A program made the translations under genes and the position numbers. From NCBI GenBank assembly GCA_021811565.1, contig JAJZOL010000238.1, positions 69,257 to 105,457 on the forward strand: a stretch of DNA of 36,201 bases, written 5' to 3'. This stretch comes from a bacterium (GTDB lineage Bacteria > Armatimonadota > Chthonomonadetes > Chthonomonadales > CAJBBX01). Below the pieces are notes generated by a model that saw nothing but the letters and a program-made list of their open reading frames with translations, did not search any database and was not told the origin of the DNA. This document shows, one piece after another, positions 7,996-15,874 of the stretch (positions within the stretch are counted from its first letter, which is position 1; each line of letters starts with the position of its first letter).

Positions 7996-8916
7996 CTATC
8001 GATTCGGCTGATCTCCGCCTTGACGATTCTTTGAATTGGCTTTTTCCAGTAACTCATAACCATGAGGCGTTATCTGACCGCAGTTCGGACAAACAACCCA
8101 GTCTGGTGAGAGAGGATAATGGCATTTGGTGCAAAAAAGCAGTGGATGATTAGGATAAGACCCAATCAAAACTTTGTCGATGAATAGGCGAAAGTTATTC
8201 CCGGAGGTAAGCAACAACCCTCCATTATGCAAGGGGACAACCTTCAGTCCTGCGGTTTTGGCGATCGCGTCCAACGCTACGTTTACGGGTGTGTTTGTGA
8301 TTTGTCCTGAGAATTGGACGTTTCTCGGAATCTCGTTTGACATGGAAATAGGGATGTCCGACTGCTCCTGTATCGTTTGCAAAGCCTGCTGAAGAGTTAT
8401 GGGACGATTTTGAGGAATATCCAAATTCACCATGTCCCGATTTAATGCGGCAAGAGGGATCGAGTGTAATGGTTTTCCCATTGTCCCTCCGTGGCCTCCA
8501 AGTGCACCACCGATTCCGCCCGCAATACCTTCTGAAATAGTCCTTGGCAATGCCATTTCACTTGTAACATGAACAATTGTTCCCCGTTCAACATGAATTG
8601 GAGGTTTGGCGGCTATCTCTACAAAGTGCAGTATTTCCATGAGCGGCATTTTTTTCAGCGAGAATGATATTGCCCCCCTTACATCCTGATCGATAAGAAA
8701 CTGATCTCCCGATTTGGTGAAAATGGCTGATAAAACCTTGGTTATATCCGCATTATTAGCCTGCATGCTATACAAGGGAACCCCGTTCGTGTCTTTGCCG
8801 GACAAACTTATGTTAAGATAGGCTTTGTTATGCAGAGGGTATGTTTGGCTGTTGGCAAGGGTATGCTCGCAAACAAAGCCGCAAATTAATAGGACTATCA
8901 TGAAATAACTTTTCAT
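7996..8916 (-). CDS. Exported protein with two STN/secretin-N-like domains and a C-terminal zinc ribbon
   Basis: This 306-residue protein begins with a signal peptide (MKSYFMIVLLICGFVCEHTLA, cleavage near 21). Two regions of about 70 residues each resemble the short N-terminal (STN) domain of secretins and TonB-dependent transducers: 45-118 (ITKVLSAIFTKSGDQFLID...ISFSLKKMPLMEILHFV) and 165-238 (ITLQQALQTIQEQSDIPI...VALDAIAKTAGLKVV). They are joined by a glycine-rich link (129-148). A Cys4 zinc ribbon follows: Cys262, Cys265, Cys276, Cys279 (CTKC, CPNCG). There is no beta-barrel. GGAGAG lies 5 bp before the ATG. It is 63 bp downstream of the anti-sigma gene and probably in its operon, which points to a role in signalling to that factor or in an envelope complex. 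The STN assignment is by pattern, not by search, and the function is unknown. Confidence 0.7.
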   Translation of the reverse strand: MKSYFMIVLLICGFVCEHTLANSQTYPLHNKAYLNISLSGKDTNGVPLYSMQANNADITKVLSAIFTKSGDQFLIDQDVRGAISFSLKKMPLMEILHFVEIAAKPPIHVERGTIVHVTSEMALPRTISEGIAGGIGGALGGHGGTMGKPLHSIPLAALNRDMVNLDIPQNRPITLQQALQTIQEQSDIPISMSNEIPRNVQFSGQITNTPVNVALDAIAKTAGLKVVPLHNGGLLLTSGNNFRLFIDKVLIGSYPNHPLLFCTKCHYPLSPDWVVCPNCGQITPHGYELLEKANSKNRQGGDQPNR

Positions 8917-8979
8917 ATTGCTCTCCGCAGAATGCTTGATTGGCTGTGTTTGGATCAGGTCACACCCACAGGGTGGAGA

Positions 8980-10122
8980 TTAATGTGGCGTCAACATTGT
9001 TTCAATCACAACCCTTATCCACATCAACTCCCCGGAGGCGTTTACCGCTCTCTCGCCTTTGAGGAAAGTGACCTTATCATGAGACCGTATGAGTTCATTT
9101 ACTCGCTGAATATTTTCACCCTGTATCACCATGGAAGGGGTGGGTACTGTGGGTGAGCTTTTGGATATGAGTGTTTTTCCCTCCATCGGGATTCCCGCTC
9201 CACCAAATCCACCTATTCCGCCTGCCATTCCCCTGATATTTCCCGAAGGTGGATTTGCGGTGATGGGTTTTGAGACTGGCGCCTCAGATCTTGATACTGG
9301 CATCTGAACGGATTCGCTCATCATGGTCATCAGAGGGCGGTTTGGCGAAGCGGTTTTAACTGGAGGCAAAACATCTTCCTCGAAAGGTGTGTGGCTTTGA
9401 TTAAGCATTGCTATTTTTTGAGCAAGCTTGGCGTGTTCCAATCGAGAGAGATTCGTCGCAATCGATAGAGTGGATATCTGATTAGTGTTGTTCTGTTTTG
9501 GACGTGTCGTATTCGATAAAGTTGTTTTGTTCTCCGTTTGATGCTGTACTGCAGTATTGTTTTCCGCCACCCTGATCGTTACAGGGTTCCCTATTTTTTT
9601 CGGGGGCTCACTCGGCATGGACGAATGTACGGGGATGGGAATCTTCGTATACTGTGATTTCAGCGATTTGTCTTGCGTGATCCCCTCGTTTTTTTTAGGG
9701 AGCATTGCTATCTTATTTGAATTGTTGTTCCTTGAAGAGTTCATCGCCTGCATGGAATGATGGGGTTGAGGAACGGGGCTGACGCGCCAAGATGCTTTTA
9801 GAAAAACGATCGCCAGAAACGCAATGACGCCGACCGTACCCAATTGCCAAGAGAATCCGTGATGCCTTGTTTTCGATTGCTGCGAGGATAATCTAGAGTG
9901 AAATTCGGATATGAGATTATCAGGGACAAGCGCCTGCGCGGCATTTTTCAGGTCGCTGAGGGACTTTCGATACTCCATCTCCTCCTTACGACACGGATCG
10001 CAGTTTTTCAGATGCGACTCAACCATCAATCTGTCATCATCCGTTAACTCCCCCTCCACATACGAGGACAGAAGAGGTCTAATGAGCTTACAGCGAACCG
10101 TTTGCGAGCTATTTGTTTTCAT
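8980..10122 (-). CDS. Membrane-anchored zinc-finger anti-sigma factor
   Basis: The product would hold the ECF sigma factor encoded just upstream inactive at the membrane. The N-terminal zf-HC2 (ZAS-type) domain has Cys11 and His37-x3-Cys41-x2-Cys44 (HLKNCDPC). A single membrane segment lies at about 94-110 (QLGTVGVIAFLAIVFLKA). The outer part, about 270 residues, is low-complexity, Asn/Ser/Pro/Lys-rich, with a glycine-rich block at 298-311 (GMAGGIGGFGG) and a small ordered-looking end (332-380: NIQRVNELIRSHDKVTF...). I chose the ATG at 10122, which overlaps the sigma gene end by 14 bp and suggests translational coupling; an upstream in-frame start would add 13 residues. The outer region is much longer than needed for an anchor and is likely the sensing part. 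Confidence 0.82.
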   Translation of the reverse strand: MKTNSSQTVRCKLIRPLLSSYVEGELTDDDRLMVESHLKNCDPCRKEEMEYRKSLSDLKNAAQALVPDNLISEFHSRLSSQQSKTRHHGFSWQLGTVGVIAFLAIVFLKASWRVSPVPQPHHSMQAMNSSRNNNSNKIAMLPKKNEGITQDKSLKSQYTKIPIPVHSSMPSEPPKKIGNPVTIRVAENNTAVQHQTENKTTLSNTTRPKQNNTNQISTLSIATNLSRLEHAKLAQKIAMLNQSHTPFEEDVLPPVKTASPNRPLMTMMSESVQMPVSRSEAPVSKPITANPPSGNIRGMAGGIGGFGGAGIPMEGKTLISKSSPTVPTPSMVIQGENIQRVNELIRSHDKVTFLKGERAVNASGELMWIRVVIETMLTPH

Positions 10123-10687
10123 GGATCGCCGTATACCTTTCCTTGAAATATTGTCGCGCACGATGGAGTCTTACCTTTGCCGCAGTAACTGAGCATCCTA
10201 ATGTTTGAGCGATTTCTTCTATTGACAACTCCTGGTAATACTTCAGGACGAGCACGTCTCTGTGTTGAATGGGTACCATGGCAAGTAAGTCCCTTATCGA
10301 TTTGCGCTCGGATTCCTCGATAGCCCCCTCCTCCGGTGAGGGTTTTGGTGATGGCGTTTCTTTTGGCGTTTGCTCGAAAGAGAACCAGTTTCGACGTTTT
10401 TTTGCTCGTGCAGCATCCATTGCGCGGTTAACAGCGATCCGATACAACCAAGTCGAGAACTGTGATTGAAATCGAAATGTGCGGAGGGAGCGATGCACCT
10501 GAAGAAAAACTTCCTGCGTCGTGTCGCGCGCCTCGTCATCCGTGCCGACGATACCAAGAATTATGTTATAGACGTAAGTTTGATATTTGTAGAAGATGTC
10601 ATCGAAGGCGCGTTGATCCCCTTCCAGATATCGAACGATCATCCGGACGTCGGGGTCAATGCTCGAAGTGACATCCAACTCTTTCAT
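10109..10687 (-). CDS. ECF-subfamily RNA polymerase sigma-70 factor
   Basis: A 192-residue sigma factor with only regions 2 and 4, so ECF type. Region 2 (about 24-95) includes DEARDTTQEVFLQVHRSLRTF and FSTWLYRIAVNRAMDAAR. Region 4 (about 125-185) includes LLAMVPIQHRDVLVLKYYQELSIEEIAQTLGCSVTAAKVRLHRAR, the -35-binding helix-turn-helix. A charged Pro-rich linker (104-125) joins them. The ATG at 10687 has GAAGGA 5 bp upstream; a start 13 codons earlier (10726) lacks a clear site. It overlaps the anti-sigma gene and is divergent from hsp20. Its target promoters are not known; such loci usually autoregulate. Confidence 0.92.
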   Translation of the reverse strand: MKELDVTSSIDPDVRMIVRYLEGDQRAFDDIFYKYQTYVYNIILGIVGTDDEARDTTQEVFLQVHRSLRTFRFQSQFSTWLYRIAVNRAMDAARAKKRRNWFSFEQTPKETPSPKPSPEEGAIEESERKSIRDLLAMVPIQHRDVLVLKYYQELSIEEIAQTLGCSVTAAKVRLHRARQYFKERYTAIHENK

Positions 10688-10807
10688 TGAAGTCCTTCGG
10701 CGATCTGCAAACATTTCCTGTTGCATGTTTCGTATCTCTTCTCAGATGTCAAACTTTTCATGAATGTATCCTTTTGACGTATCGTAGATGTGTTAGGTTA
10801 CATGAGG

Positions 10808-10819
10808 TAATATATATTA
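10808..10819. promoter_or_regulatory. AT-rich palindrome in the sigma factor / hsp20 divergent region
   Basis: TAATATATATTA is a perfect 12-bp palindrome, centred between the two divergent genes. A TTGACA follows at 10839-10844 with further TATATA tracts at 10852-10862, but the spacing to any -10-like hexamer on the plus strand is only about 12 bp. This AT-rich segment is the likely promoter zone. I found no CIRCE-type TTAGCACTC / GAGTGCTAA repeat. Confidence 0.3.
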
Positions 10820-10888
10820 ACTCCAAAGTTTACATTTTTTGACAAATGGTGTTATATATATTCCAAGTGAGCTAAGCGGGTGAGCCAT

Positions 10889-11347
10889 ATGAATTACAGG
10901 GATCAGGATATATTAAGACTGATGGATGCGGAAATGCAGCGCATCGCCGAAGAGCACCTTCGGGGTTTCCTCAGAGAGGCTCCAAATCCGAACAAGTTCT
11001 GGCAACCCAGAGTGGACCTCCATGAGACCGTTAGCAGCATCGTTATAAAAGTGGAAGTGTCAGGAGTGAAGACTGAAAAACTGAGTGTTTCGATCTCTAA
11101 CGACGATAGGTTCCTGACAATTGCCGGAGAGCGTTATGAAGAGGATGAGGAGAGAGAATCCAGAATTCGGTGTTACCAGTTAGAGATATACTTTGGACCT
11201 TTCGAGAGGCAAATCTACCTCCCTAACAACGTTCGGATTAATCGCGATGGCATCGTTGCCAATTATCGGGACGGATTTCTCATCATCACTCTTCCAAAAC
11301 GTGAAGGAGTGACAACTAATTCGCGCACTATTACGGTTTCCGAATGA
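10889..11347 (+). CDS. Small heat shock protein, Hsp20/alpha-crystallin family
   Basis: This 152-residue ATP-independent holdase would bind unfolding proteins and prevent aggregation. The alpha-crystallin domain spans about 40-150, beginning with PRVDLHETVSSIVIKVEVSGVK and including LSVSISNDDRFLTIAGER, FERQIYLP and the closing GFLIITLPK before the C-terminal tail. The tail ends with a short TITV, an I-x-V-like motif that normally docks oligomers. I prefer the ATG at 10889, with GGGTGA 5 bp upstream; a GTG at 10880 would add three residues. Its partner Lon follows 161 bp downstream on the same strand. An HrcA/CIRCE site is not visible, so control is probably by another factor. Confidence 0.93.
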   Translation: MNYRDQDILRLMDAEMQRIAEEHLRGFLREAPNPNKFWQPRVDLHETVSSIVIKVEVSGVKTEKLSVSISNDDRFLTIAGERYEEDEERESRIRCYQLEIYFGPFERQIYLPNNVRINRDGIVANYRDGFLIITLPKREGVTTNSRTITVSE

Positions 11348-11507
11348 GGGGCCCCGTCGCTTTGCGGATCAACTCTCCCTTGTAATGCCGAAGTGTGTCA
11401 AAAAATCTGCCGTATGCTTTAATCGATATTCGTCGCACGCAAAACCAGGTCGCAATCGTGAATTTTGCAATTTCCAGATTTTATTTTCAGAGGTGTTTGA
11501 AAAGATA

Positions 11508-13973
11508 ATGTCAGATACCGAGCTTACAAACATATTCGAACCTTTGGAAACAAACGACACGGACAAACTAGAATTGCCCGATCAGTTGAATCTTCTTCCA
11601 TTGCGGGACTGGGTGATTTTCCCTGTGTTGGTTACCCCGTTGGGCGTAGGAAGAGAGAATTCGGTGCGTCTGGTAAATGAATCGGTGGTTGGAGGCAATC
11701 GAATCATAGCGGTCGCCACATTAAAAGACCCCTCAATAGAGAACCCCACTTTTGATGACATTCACAAAATCGGCACTGCGGTTGCAATCCGCATGATGGG
11801 GCAAATGCCTGACGGCTTACGATTGATCGTACAAGGAATATCGAGAATTGAGATATTGGAACCGGTGCAGGAGACTCCTTACTTAAGGTGCAAGGTGAGA
11901 GTGTTGCGAGAACCGGAGATCGACTCCGCCGATTCGCTTGAAGTGGAGGCATTGAAACGCAGTATTTCGAACCTTTTCCAGCGGATTGTCAGCCAATCGA
12001 GGGATCTGTCAGATGAACTGCAAGGAATGGCGACATCCATAAATGATCCGCGTATTCTCACCGATATGATCACCGCCCAAATTCCAAGGTTCTCCACTGC
12101 TGAGAAACAGGAGATTCTTGAAACCATGCCTGTAATCCCACGCATGCGGAAATTGATCGGATTCCTCTCAAGGGAAGTGCAGGTGTTGGAACTAAGTAAC
12201 AAAGTGGAGAGTCAGGTTAATTCGGAACTCGGAAAAACGCAACGTGATTTTTACCTGAGGGAACAATTGAAGGCCATTCAAAAGGAGCTTGGCGAAGGGG
12301 ATGATCGAACCCAAGAGATAGAAGAGTTGAGATCCAAAATCGCAAATGCTCACATGTCAGACGAGGCTCAAAAGGCGGCATCAAACGAACTGGATCGTCT
12401 GTTGCGTATTCCTCCAGGTTCTCCTGAATACACGGTTTCGCGAACCTACATTGATTGGTTGGTTGCGGTTCCTTGGGCAATTAACACCATGGACAATCTG
12501 AATATCACCGAAGTTAAGAAAACTTTGGATACCGACCATTCCGGATTGGAAAAGGTTAAGGATCGCATCCTTGAGTATCTGTCCGTGAGGAAATTCAAGT
12601 CGGAAGGTTCGATACGTCAACCCATACTATGCTTTGCAGGACCTCCCGGAGTGGGCAAGACGTCTCTTGGCAAATCCATTGCACATGCGCTTGGCAGAAA
12701 GTTCATACGGATATCTCTCGGCGGAGTTCGTGATGAAGCTGAGATACGGGGGCATAGGAGAACCTACATCGGCGCATTGCCAGGGCAGATCATACAAGGC
12801 ATCAGACGCGCGGAATCCAACAATCCGCTGTTTATGCTTGACGAGATAGATAAGGTGACATCGGATTTCCGAGGGGATCCATCATCCGCTTTGCTGGAGG
12901 TATTGGATCCAGAGCAGAACTCCACGTTTCGCGACCATTATCTTGAGGTTCCTTTCGATCTCTCCAAAGTGCTCTTCATTACGACGGCGAACGTTCTTGA
13001 TACGATTCTTCCTCCTTTGAGAGATAGGATGGAAATCATCGAGATCGCCGGATACACCGAGGAGGAGAAGAAGGTTATCGCCATGCACCATCTAATCCCA
13101 AAGCAAATAGACGAGCATGGAATTGAGGGACGCATTCATTTCAACGAAGAGAGCGTATCCAAGATCATTCAGGGCTACACGCGCGAGGCCGGCGTGAGAA
13201 ACTTGGAGCGAGAGATAGCGAACGTATGCCGAAAAGCAACTAGGAATTTCGCCGAGGGATTGATGGAGAACTTGGACGTAACTCCGGATGTGGTGATTCA
13301 ATACTTAGGTCCGCCACGGTTTGAACGCGAAGAGATCGATGAACGCACTCGAATACCTGGTGTAGTGATCGGGCTGGTTTGGACTCCTGTCGGAGGTGAT
13401 ATCATCTACATAGAAGCCACCGCTATTGAAACTCCCTCCAATCGACCCTCGAACTTCATTATCACTGGACAATTGGGGGATGTCATGAAGGAGTCTGCGC
13501 AGGCCGCTCTGTCGTATGTGCGCGCTCACGCAAAGGATATCGGAGCCGATACGGATTTCTTCCAAAAGCATGACATTCACATACACGTGCCTGCGGGAGC
13601 CATTCCGAAGGACGGGCCGTCAGCAGGCATCACCATCACCACCGCATTGGCGTCCCTTTTCAGCGGGCGCTGTATAAGGCCAAAGCTTGCGATGACGGGT
13701 GAAATCACCCTTTCAGGCCGCGTGTTACCTATTGGGGGACTTAAGGAAAAGGCGTTGGCCGCACGAAGCGCCGGTATCAAGACAGTTATCTGCCCGGAGA
13801 AAAATCGCAAGGATTACCTCGAAGAGATACCCGAAGTGGTTAGAAACGAGATGGAGTTCATCTTTGTATCCGATATTAAAGAGGTATTGGCAATCGCACT
13901 GGAGGAACCTTGTGTGTCGGATACAAACTATTCCCGAAGGAAAAAGGTGCGATCTCCAAATACGATGAAATAG
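11508..13973 (+). CDS. lon: ATP-dependent protease Lon (LonA type)
   Basis: Lon degrades misfolded and selected regulatory proteins in the cytoplasm. The 821-residue protein has the complete LonA layout: N-terminal substrate-binding domain (about 20-220, starting LNLLPLRDWVIFPVLVTPLG), coiled-coil linker with REQLKAIQKELGE (about 250-265), AAA+ domain with Walker A GPPGVGKT (378-385) and Walker B LFMLDEID, and protease domain with the Ser/Lys dyad Ser705 (DGPSAGI) and Lys748 (GGLKEKAL). The ATG at 11508 is chosen because upstream in-frame codons from 11385 look non-coding (basic, Cys-rich, unlike Lon) and SDTEL matches a normal Lon start region; AGAGGTG lies upstream at 12 bp. It follows hsp20, and RNase HI follows. 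Confidence 0.97.
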   Translation: MSDTELTNIFEPLETNDTDKLELPDQLNLLPLRDWVIFPVLVTPLGVGRENSVRLVNESVVGGNRIIAVATLKDPSIENPTFDDIHKIGTAVAIRMMGQMPDGLRLIVQGISRIEILEPVQETPYLRCKVRVLREPEIDSADSLEVEALKRSISNLFQRIVSQSRDLSDELQGMATSINDPRILTDMITAQIPRFSTAEKQEILETMPVIPRMRKLIGFLSREVQVLELSNKVESQVNSELGKTQRDFYLREQLKAIQKELGEGDDRTQEIEELRSKIANAHMSDEAQKAASNELDRLLRIPPGSPEYTVSRTYIDWLVAVPWAINTMDNLNITEVKKTLDTDHSGLEKVKDRILEYLSVRKFKSEGSIRQPILCFAGPPGVGKTSLGKSIAHALGRKFIRISLGGVRDEAEIRGHRRTYIGALPGQIIQGIRRAESNNPLFMLDEIDKVTSDFRGDPSSALLEVLDPEQNSTFRDHYLEVPFDLSKVLFITTANVLDTILPPLRDRMEIIEIAGYTEEEKKVIAMHHLIPKQIDEHGIEGRIHFNEESVSKIIQGYTREAGVRNLEREIANVCRKATRNFAEGLMENLDVTPDVVIQYLGPPRFEREEIDERTRIPGVVIGLVWTPVGGDIIYIEATAIETPSNRPSNFIITGQLGDVMKESAQAALSYVRAHAKDIGADTDFFQKHDIHIHVPAGAIPKDGPSAGITITTALASLFSGRCIRPKLAMTGEITLSGRVLPIGGLKEKALAARSAGIKTVICPEKNRKDYLEEIPEVVRNEMEFIFVSDIKEVLAIALEEPCVSDTNYSRRKKVRSPNTMK

Positions 13974-14045
13974 TTGTATCAACCTCTCACATTTTTCGTC
14001 TGCTTCGTGAAACTAAAATCATCTTCGGTGAGATATGCGCATAAA

Positions 14046-14528
14046 ATGAATCAAATTAAGCAAGTCGTGATGTATACGGACGGTGCGTGTCTTGGTAATC
14101 CCGGCCCGGGAGGATACGCTGCAGTTCTTATATATGGCGAACGCCGCAAGGAGTTGTCCGGCGGATATCGTCAAACAACGAATAATCGCATGGAGATTAT
14201 GGCTGTGATCGCCGGACTGAAAGCCCTTAAAAAGGACGTTGCGGTAAAAGTCTACACCGATTCCCAGTATGTGGTGAATGCGATCAATCAGGGTTGGGCG
14301 CGAAGATGGAGAGAAAACGATTGGGTGAGGAACAAGGATAAGGAGCGGGCGAAAAACGTTGATTTGTGGGCGGAATTATTGCTGTTATGCGAGGAACGCA
14401 ACGTGATATTCGAGTGGATTAAAGGGCATAACAACGAGAATGAAAACGAATTCTGCGATCGTTTGGCGGTGGCATGCGCCAAATTGCCCGATTTGCCACA
14501 TGACGAAGGATTTGAAACGCTTGGTTGA
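14046..14528 (+). CDS. rnhA: Ribonuclease HI
   Basis: Cleaves the RNA strand of RNA-DNA hybrids during replication and R-loop removal. The 160-residue protein carries the catalytic set: Asp12 (YTDGACLGNPGPGG), Glu50 (TNNRMEI), Asp72 (YTDSQYV) and the last Asp in GHNNENENEFCDRLA, with the adjacent His. The basic protrusion (WARRWRENDWVRNKDKERAKNVDLW) that aids hybrid binding in E. coli RNase HI is present. The ATG at 14046 starts directly before the first strand; an in-frame ATG 24 codons earlier would add an unlikely hydrophobic extension that overlaps the lon promoter-distal end. It lies 72 bp after lon on the same strand and may be cotranscribed. Confidence 0.95.
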   Translation: MNQIKQVVMYTDGACLGNPGPGGYAAVLIYGERRKELSGGYRQTTNNRMEIMAVIAGLKALKKDVAVKVYTDSQYVVNAINQGWARRWRENDWVRNKDKERAKNVDLWAELLLLCEERNVIFEWIKGHNNENENEFCDRLAVACAKLPDLPHDEGFETLG

Positions 14529-14637
14529 TGATTTTCAATTATCATTTGACTTCTTTCCCGAGTGTCCCCATAATGCTTGTTATTGAGCTTGCGAATTCAT
14601 TAATCGCTGTATCACCATTTCATTTACGAGGTGCGTC

Positions 14638-15495
14638 ATGAACCTGGATCGACGTCAATTCTTTGGGCTCGGGATAGCGGCATCCATGTTTGCTATGTCC
14701 GAAATCACGGGTTATGCGGAGGCTCCAATGACTGTTTCCAACGCAAATTGCTGGCATGGTTTGAAAATCGGGGTTGCATCCTATACTTTCCGCGAGTTTT
14801 CATTGACGGACTGCATCAAAGGCATACAAAAAGTGGACTTGAAGTATGTATCCGTCAAGGACATGCACCTGCCCATGAAAAGCACCTCGGAAGAGAGAAG
14901 GGGAGTGCGGCAACAATTTCTTGACGCTGGAATTACACCCCTGAGTTGCGGTGTGGTCTATTTTCCCACGGATGAGCCTGGGATGAGGAACGCGTTCGAA
15001 TACGCGAAGGATTTGGGGGTCCCCACAATCGTATGCAGTTTTGATCCTTCTTCCATCGACACGTTGAACGGACTCGTTAAGGAGTATGATATCAAATTGG
15101 CGATCCACAACCACGGGCCAGGTGATAAAAGATTTCCACGCCCGTCGGATGTCATGGAGTTGGTGAAGGGATACGACAAACGCATCGGACTGTGCATTGA
15201 TGTTGGCCATACTCTTAGAGCGGGAGAGGATCCTGCCGATGATGTGTTGAAATACAGGGATCGTCTGTATGATATGCATTTGAAGGATGAAACCAAAGCC
15301 GCGCCTGATGGACAGACTGTGGAGGCGGGAAGAGGCGTGATGAATTTGAAGGCGATCTTCCAGGCTTTACTGCAGATTAAATACTCGCATCTGGCATCCT
15401 TTGAATATGAAAAGGATGGCTCGGATCCTCTTCCCGGCTTGGCTGAAAGCGTTGGCTATTGCAAAGGGTTATTGAGGGGAATGACCAACTCATAA
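14638..15495 (+). CDS. Tat-exported sugar phosphate isomerase/epimerase-like TIM barrel protein
   Basis: The 285-residue product begins with a twin-arginine signal (LDRRQFFGLGIAASMFAMSEI), so it should be exported folded, often with its metal bound. The rest is the xylose-isomerase-like TIM barrel (AP_endonuc_2 family): opening GVASYTFREFSLTDCIKGI, the strand with IHNHGPGD, then CIDVGHTLRAG, the conserved DMHLKDE and FEYEKDG near the end. These His/Asp/Glu positions are the usual divalent metal ligands. Exported members occur in planctomycete- and Armatimonadota-like bacteria and are commonly annotated as sugar isomerases; the substrate is not known. There is no operon partner, with 379 bp of non-coding sequence downstream. 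Confidence 0.85.
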   Translation: MNLDRRQFFGLGIAASMFAMSEITGYAEAPMTVSNANCWHGLKIGVASYTFREFSLTDCIKGIQKVDLKYVSVKDMHLPMKSTSEERRGVRQQFLDAGITPLSCGVVYFPTDEPGMRNAFEYAKDLGVPTIVCSFDPSSIDTLNGLVKEYDIKLAIHNHGPGDKRFPRPSDVMELVKGYDKRIGLCIDVGHTLRAGEDPADDVLKYRDRLYDMHLKDETKAAPDGQTVEAGRGVMNLKAIFQALLQIKYSHLASFEYEKDGSDPLPGLAESVGYCKGLLRGMTNS

Positions 15496-15874
15496 TTCAT
15501 CATATGGTTTTTGAACGTTAGCGCGAGTGTCAAAAGCTTAAATGGGCGATCGAAATCATAGGATAAACTATATGATGGTTTGTATCTGTACCCTTATCGA
15601 CGCTAAAATAATCTTATTGCAAGATTGCATCCTGCGTTATGAGGCGCGAAAGCTTTATGGATTGGATTTGATTGCGGAACGCAATGTTTAGAATGAATGA
15701 ATTGCACGCGTCTTCGCTTGACGACGTCTTGTGATATTCGGTAATATAAGACAATCGTTATTTTGATCAATATCTCACGTATTCATAAGGTATTTATTGC
15801 GGCTATGTGCGATTTCAGAATAATTGCCCGATTATATTAGTTTGATCCTCAAATGATATGACCCCTTTTACACG
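15496..15874. other. AT-rich non-coding region upstream of the YfhO-like gene
   Basis: No gene is apparent in this 379-bp stretch. It contains two small inverted repeats, AATCTT-ATTGC-AAGATT (15610-15626) and ATTGC-GGAAC-GCAAT (15671-15685), and a candidate promoter at 15797-15824. I saw no tRNA, riboswitch or terminator that I could defend. Confidence 0.5.
15797..15824 (+). promoter_or_regulatory. Candidate promoter of the YfhO-like gene
   Basis: TTGCGG, a 16-bp spacer and AATAAT (5 of 6 matches to TATAAT) lie 50 bp before the start codon. The -35 matches TTGACA only in its first three bases. Confidence 0.3.

Noticed and set aside
10727-10888. CIRCE/HrcA site upstream of hsp20
   Set aside because: No TTAGCACTC-N9-GAGTGCTAA-like inverted repeat is present.
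11385-11507. N-terminal extension of Lon from the ATG at 11385
   Set aside because: The 41 extra residues are basic and Cys-rich, unlike any Lon start, and the ATG at 11508 opens the normal family sequence.
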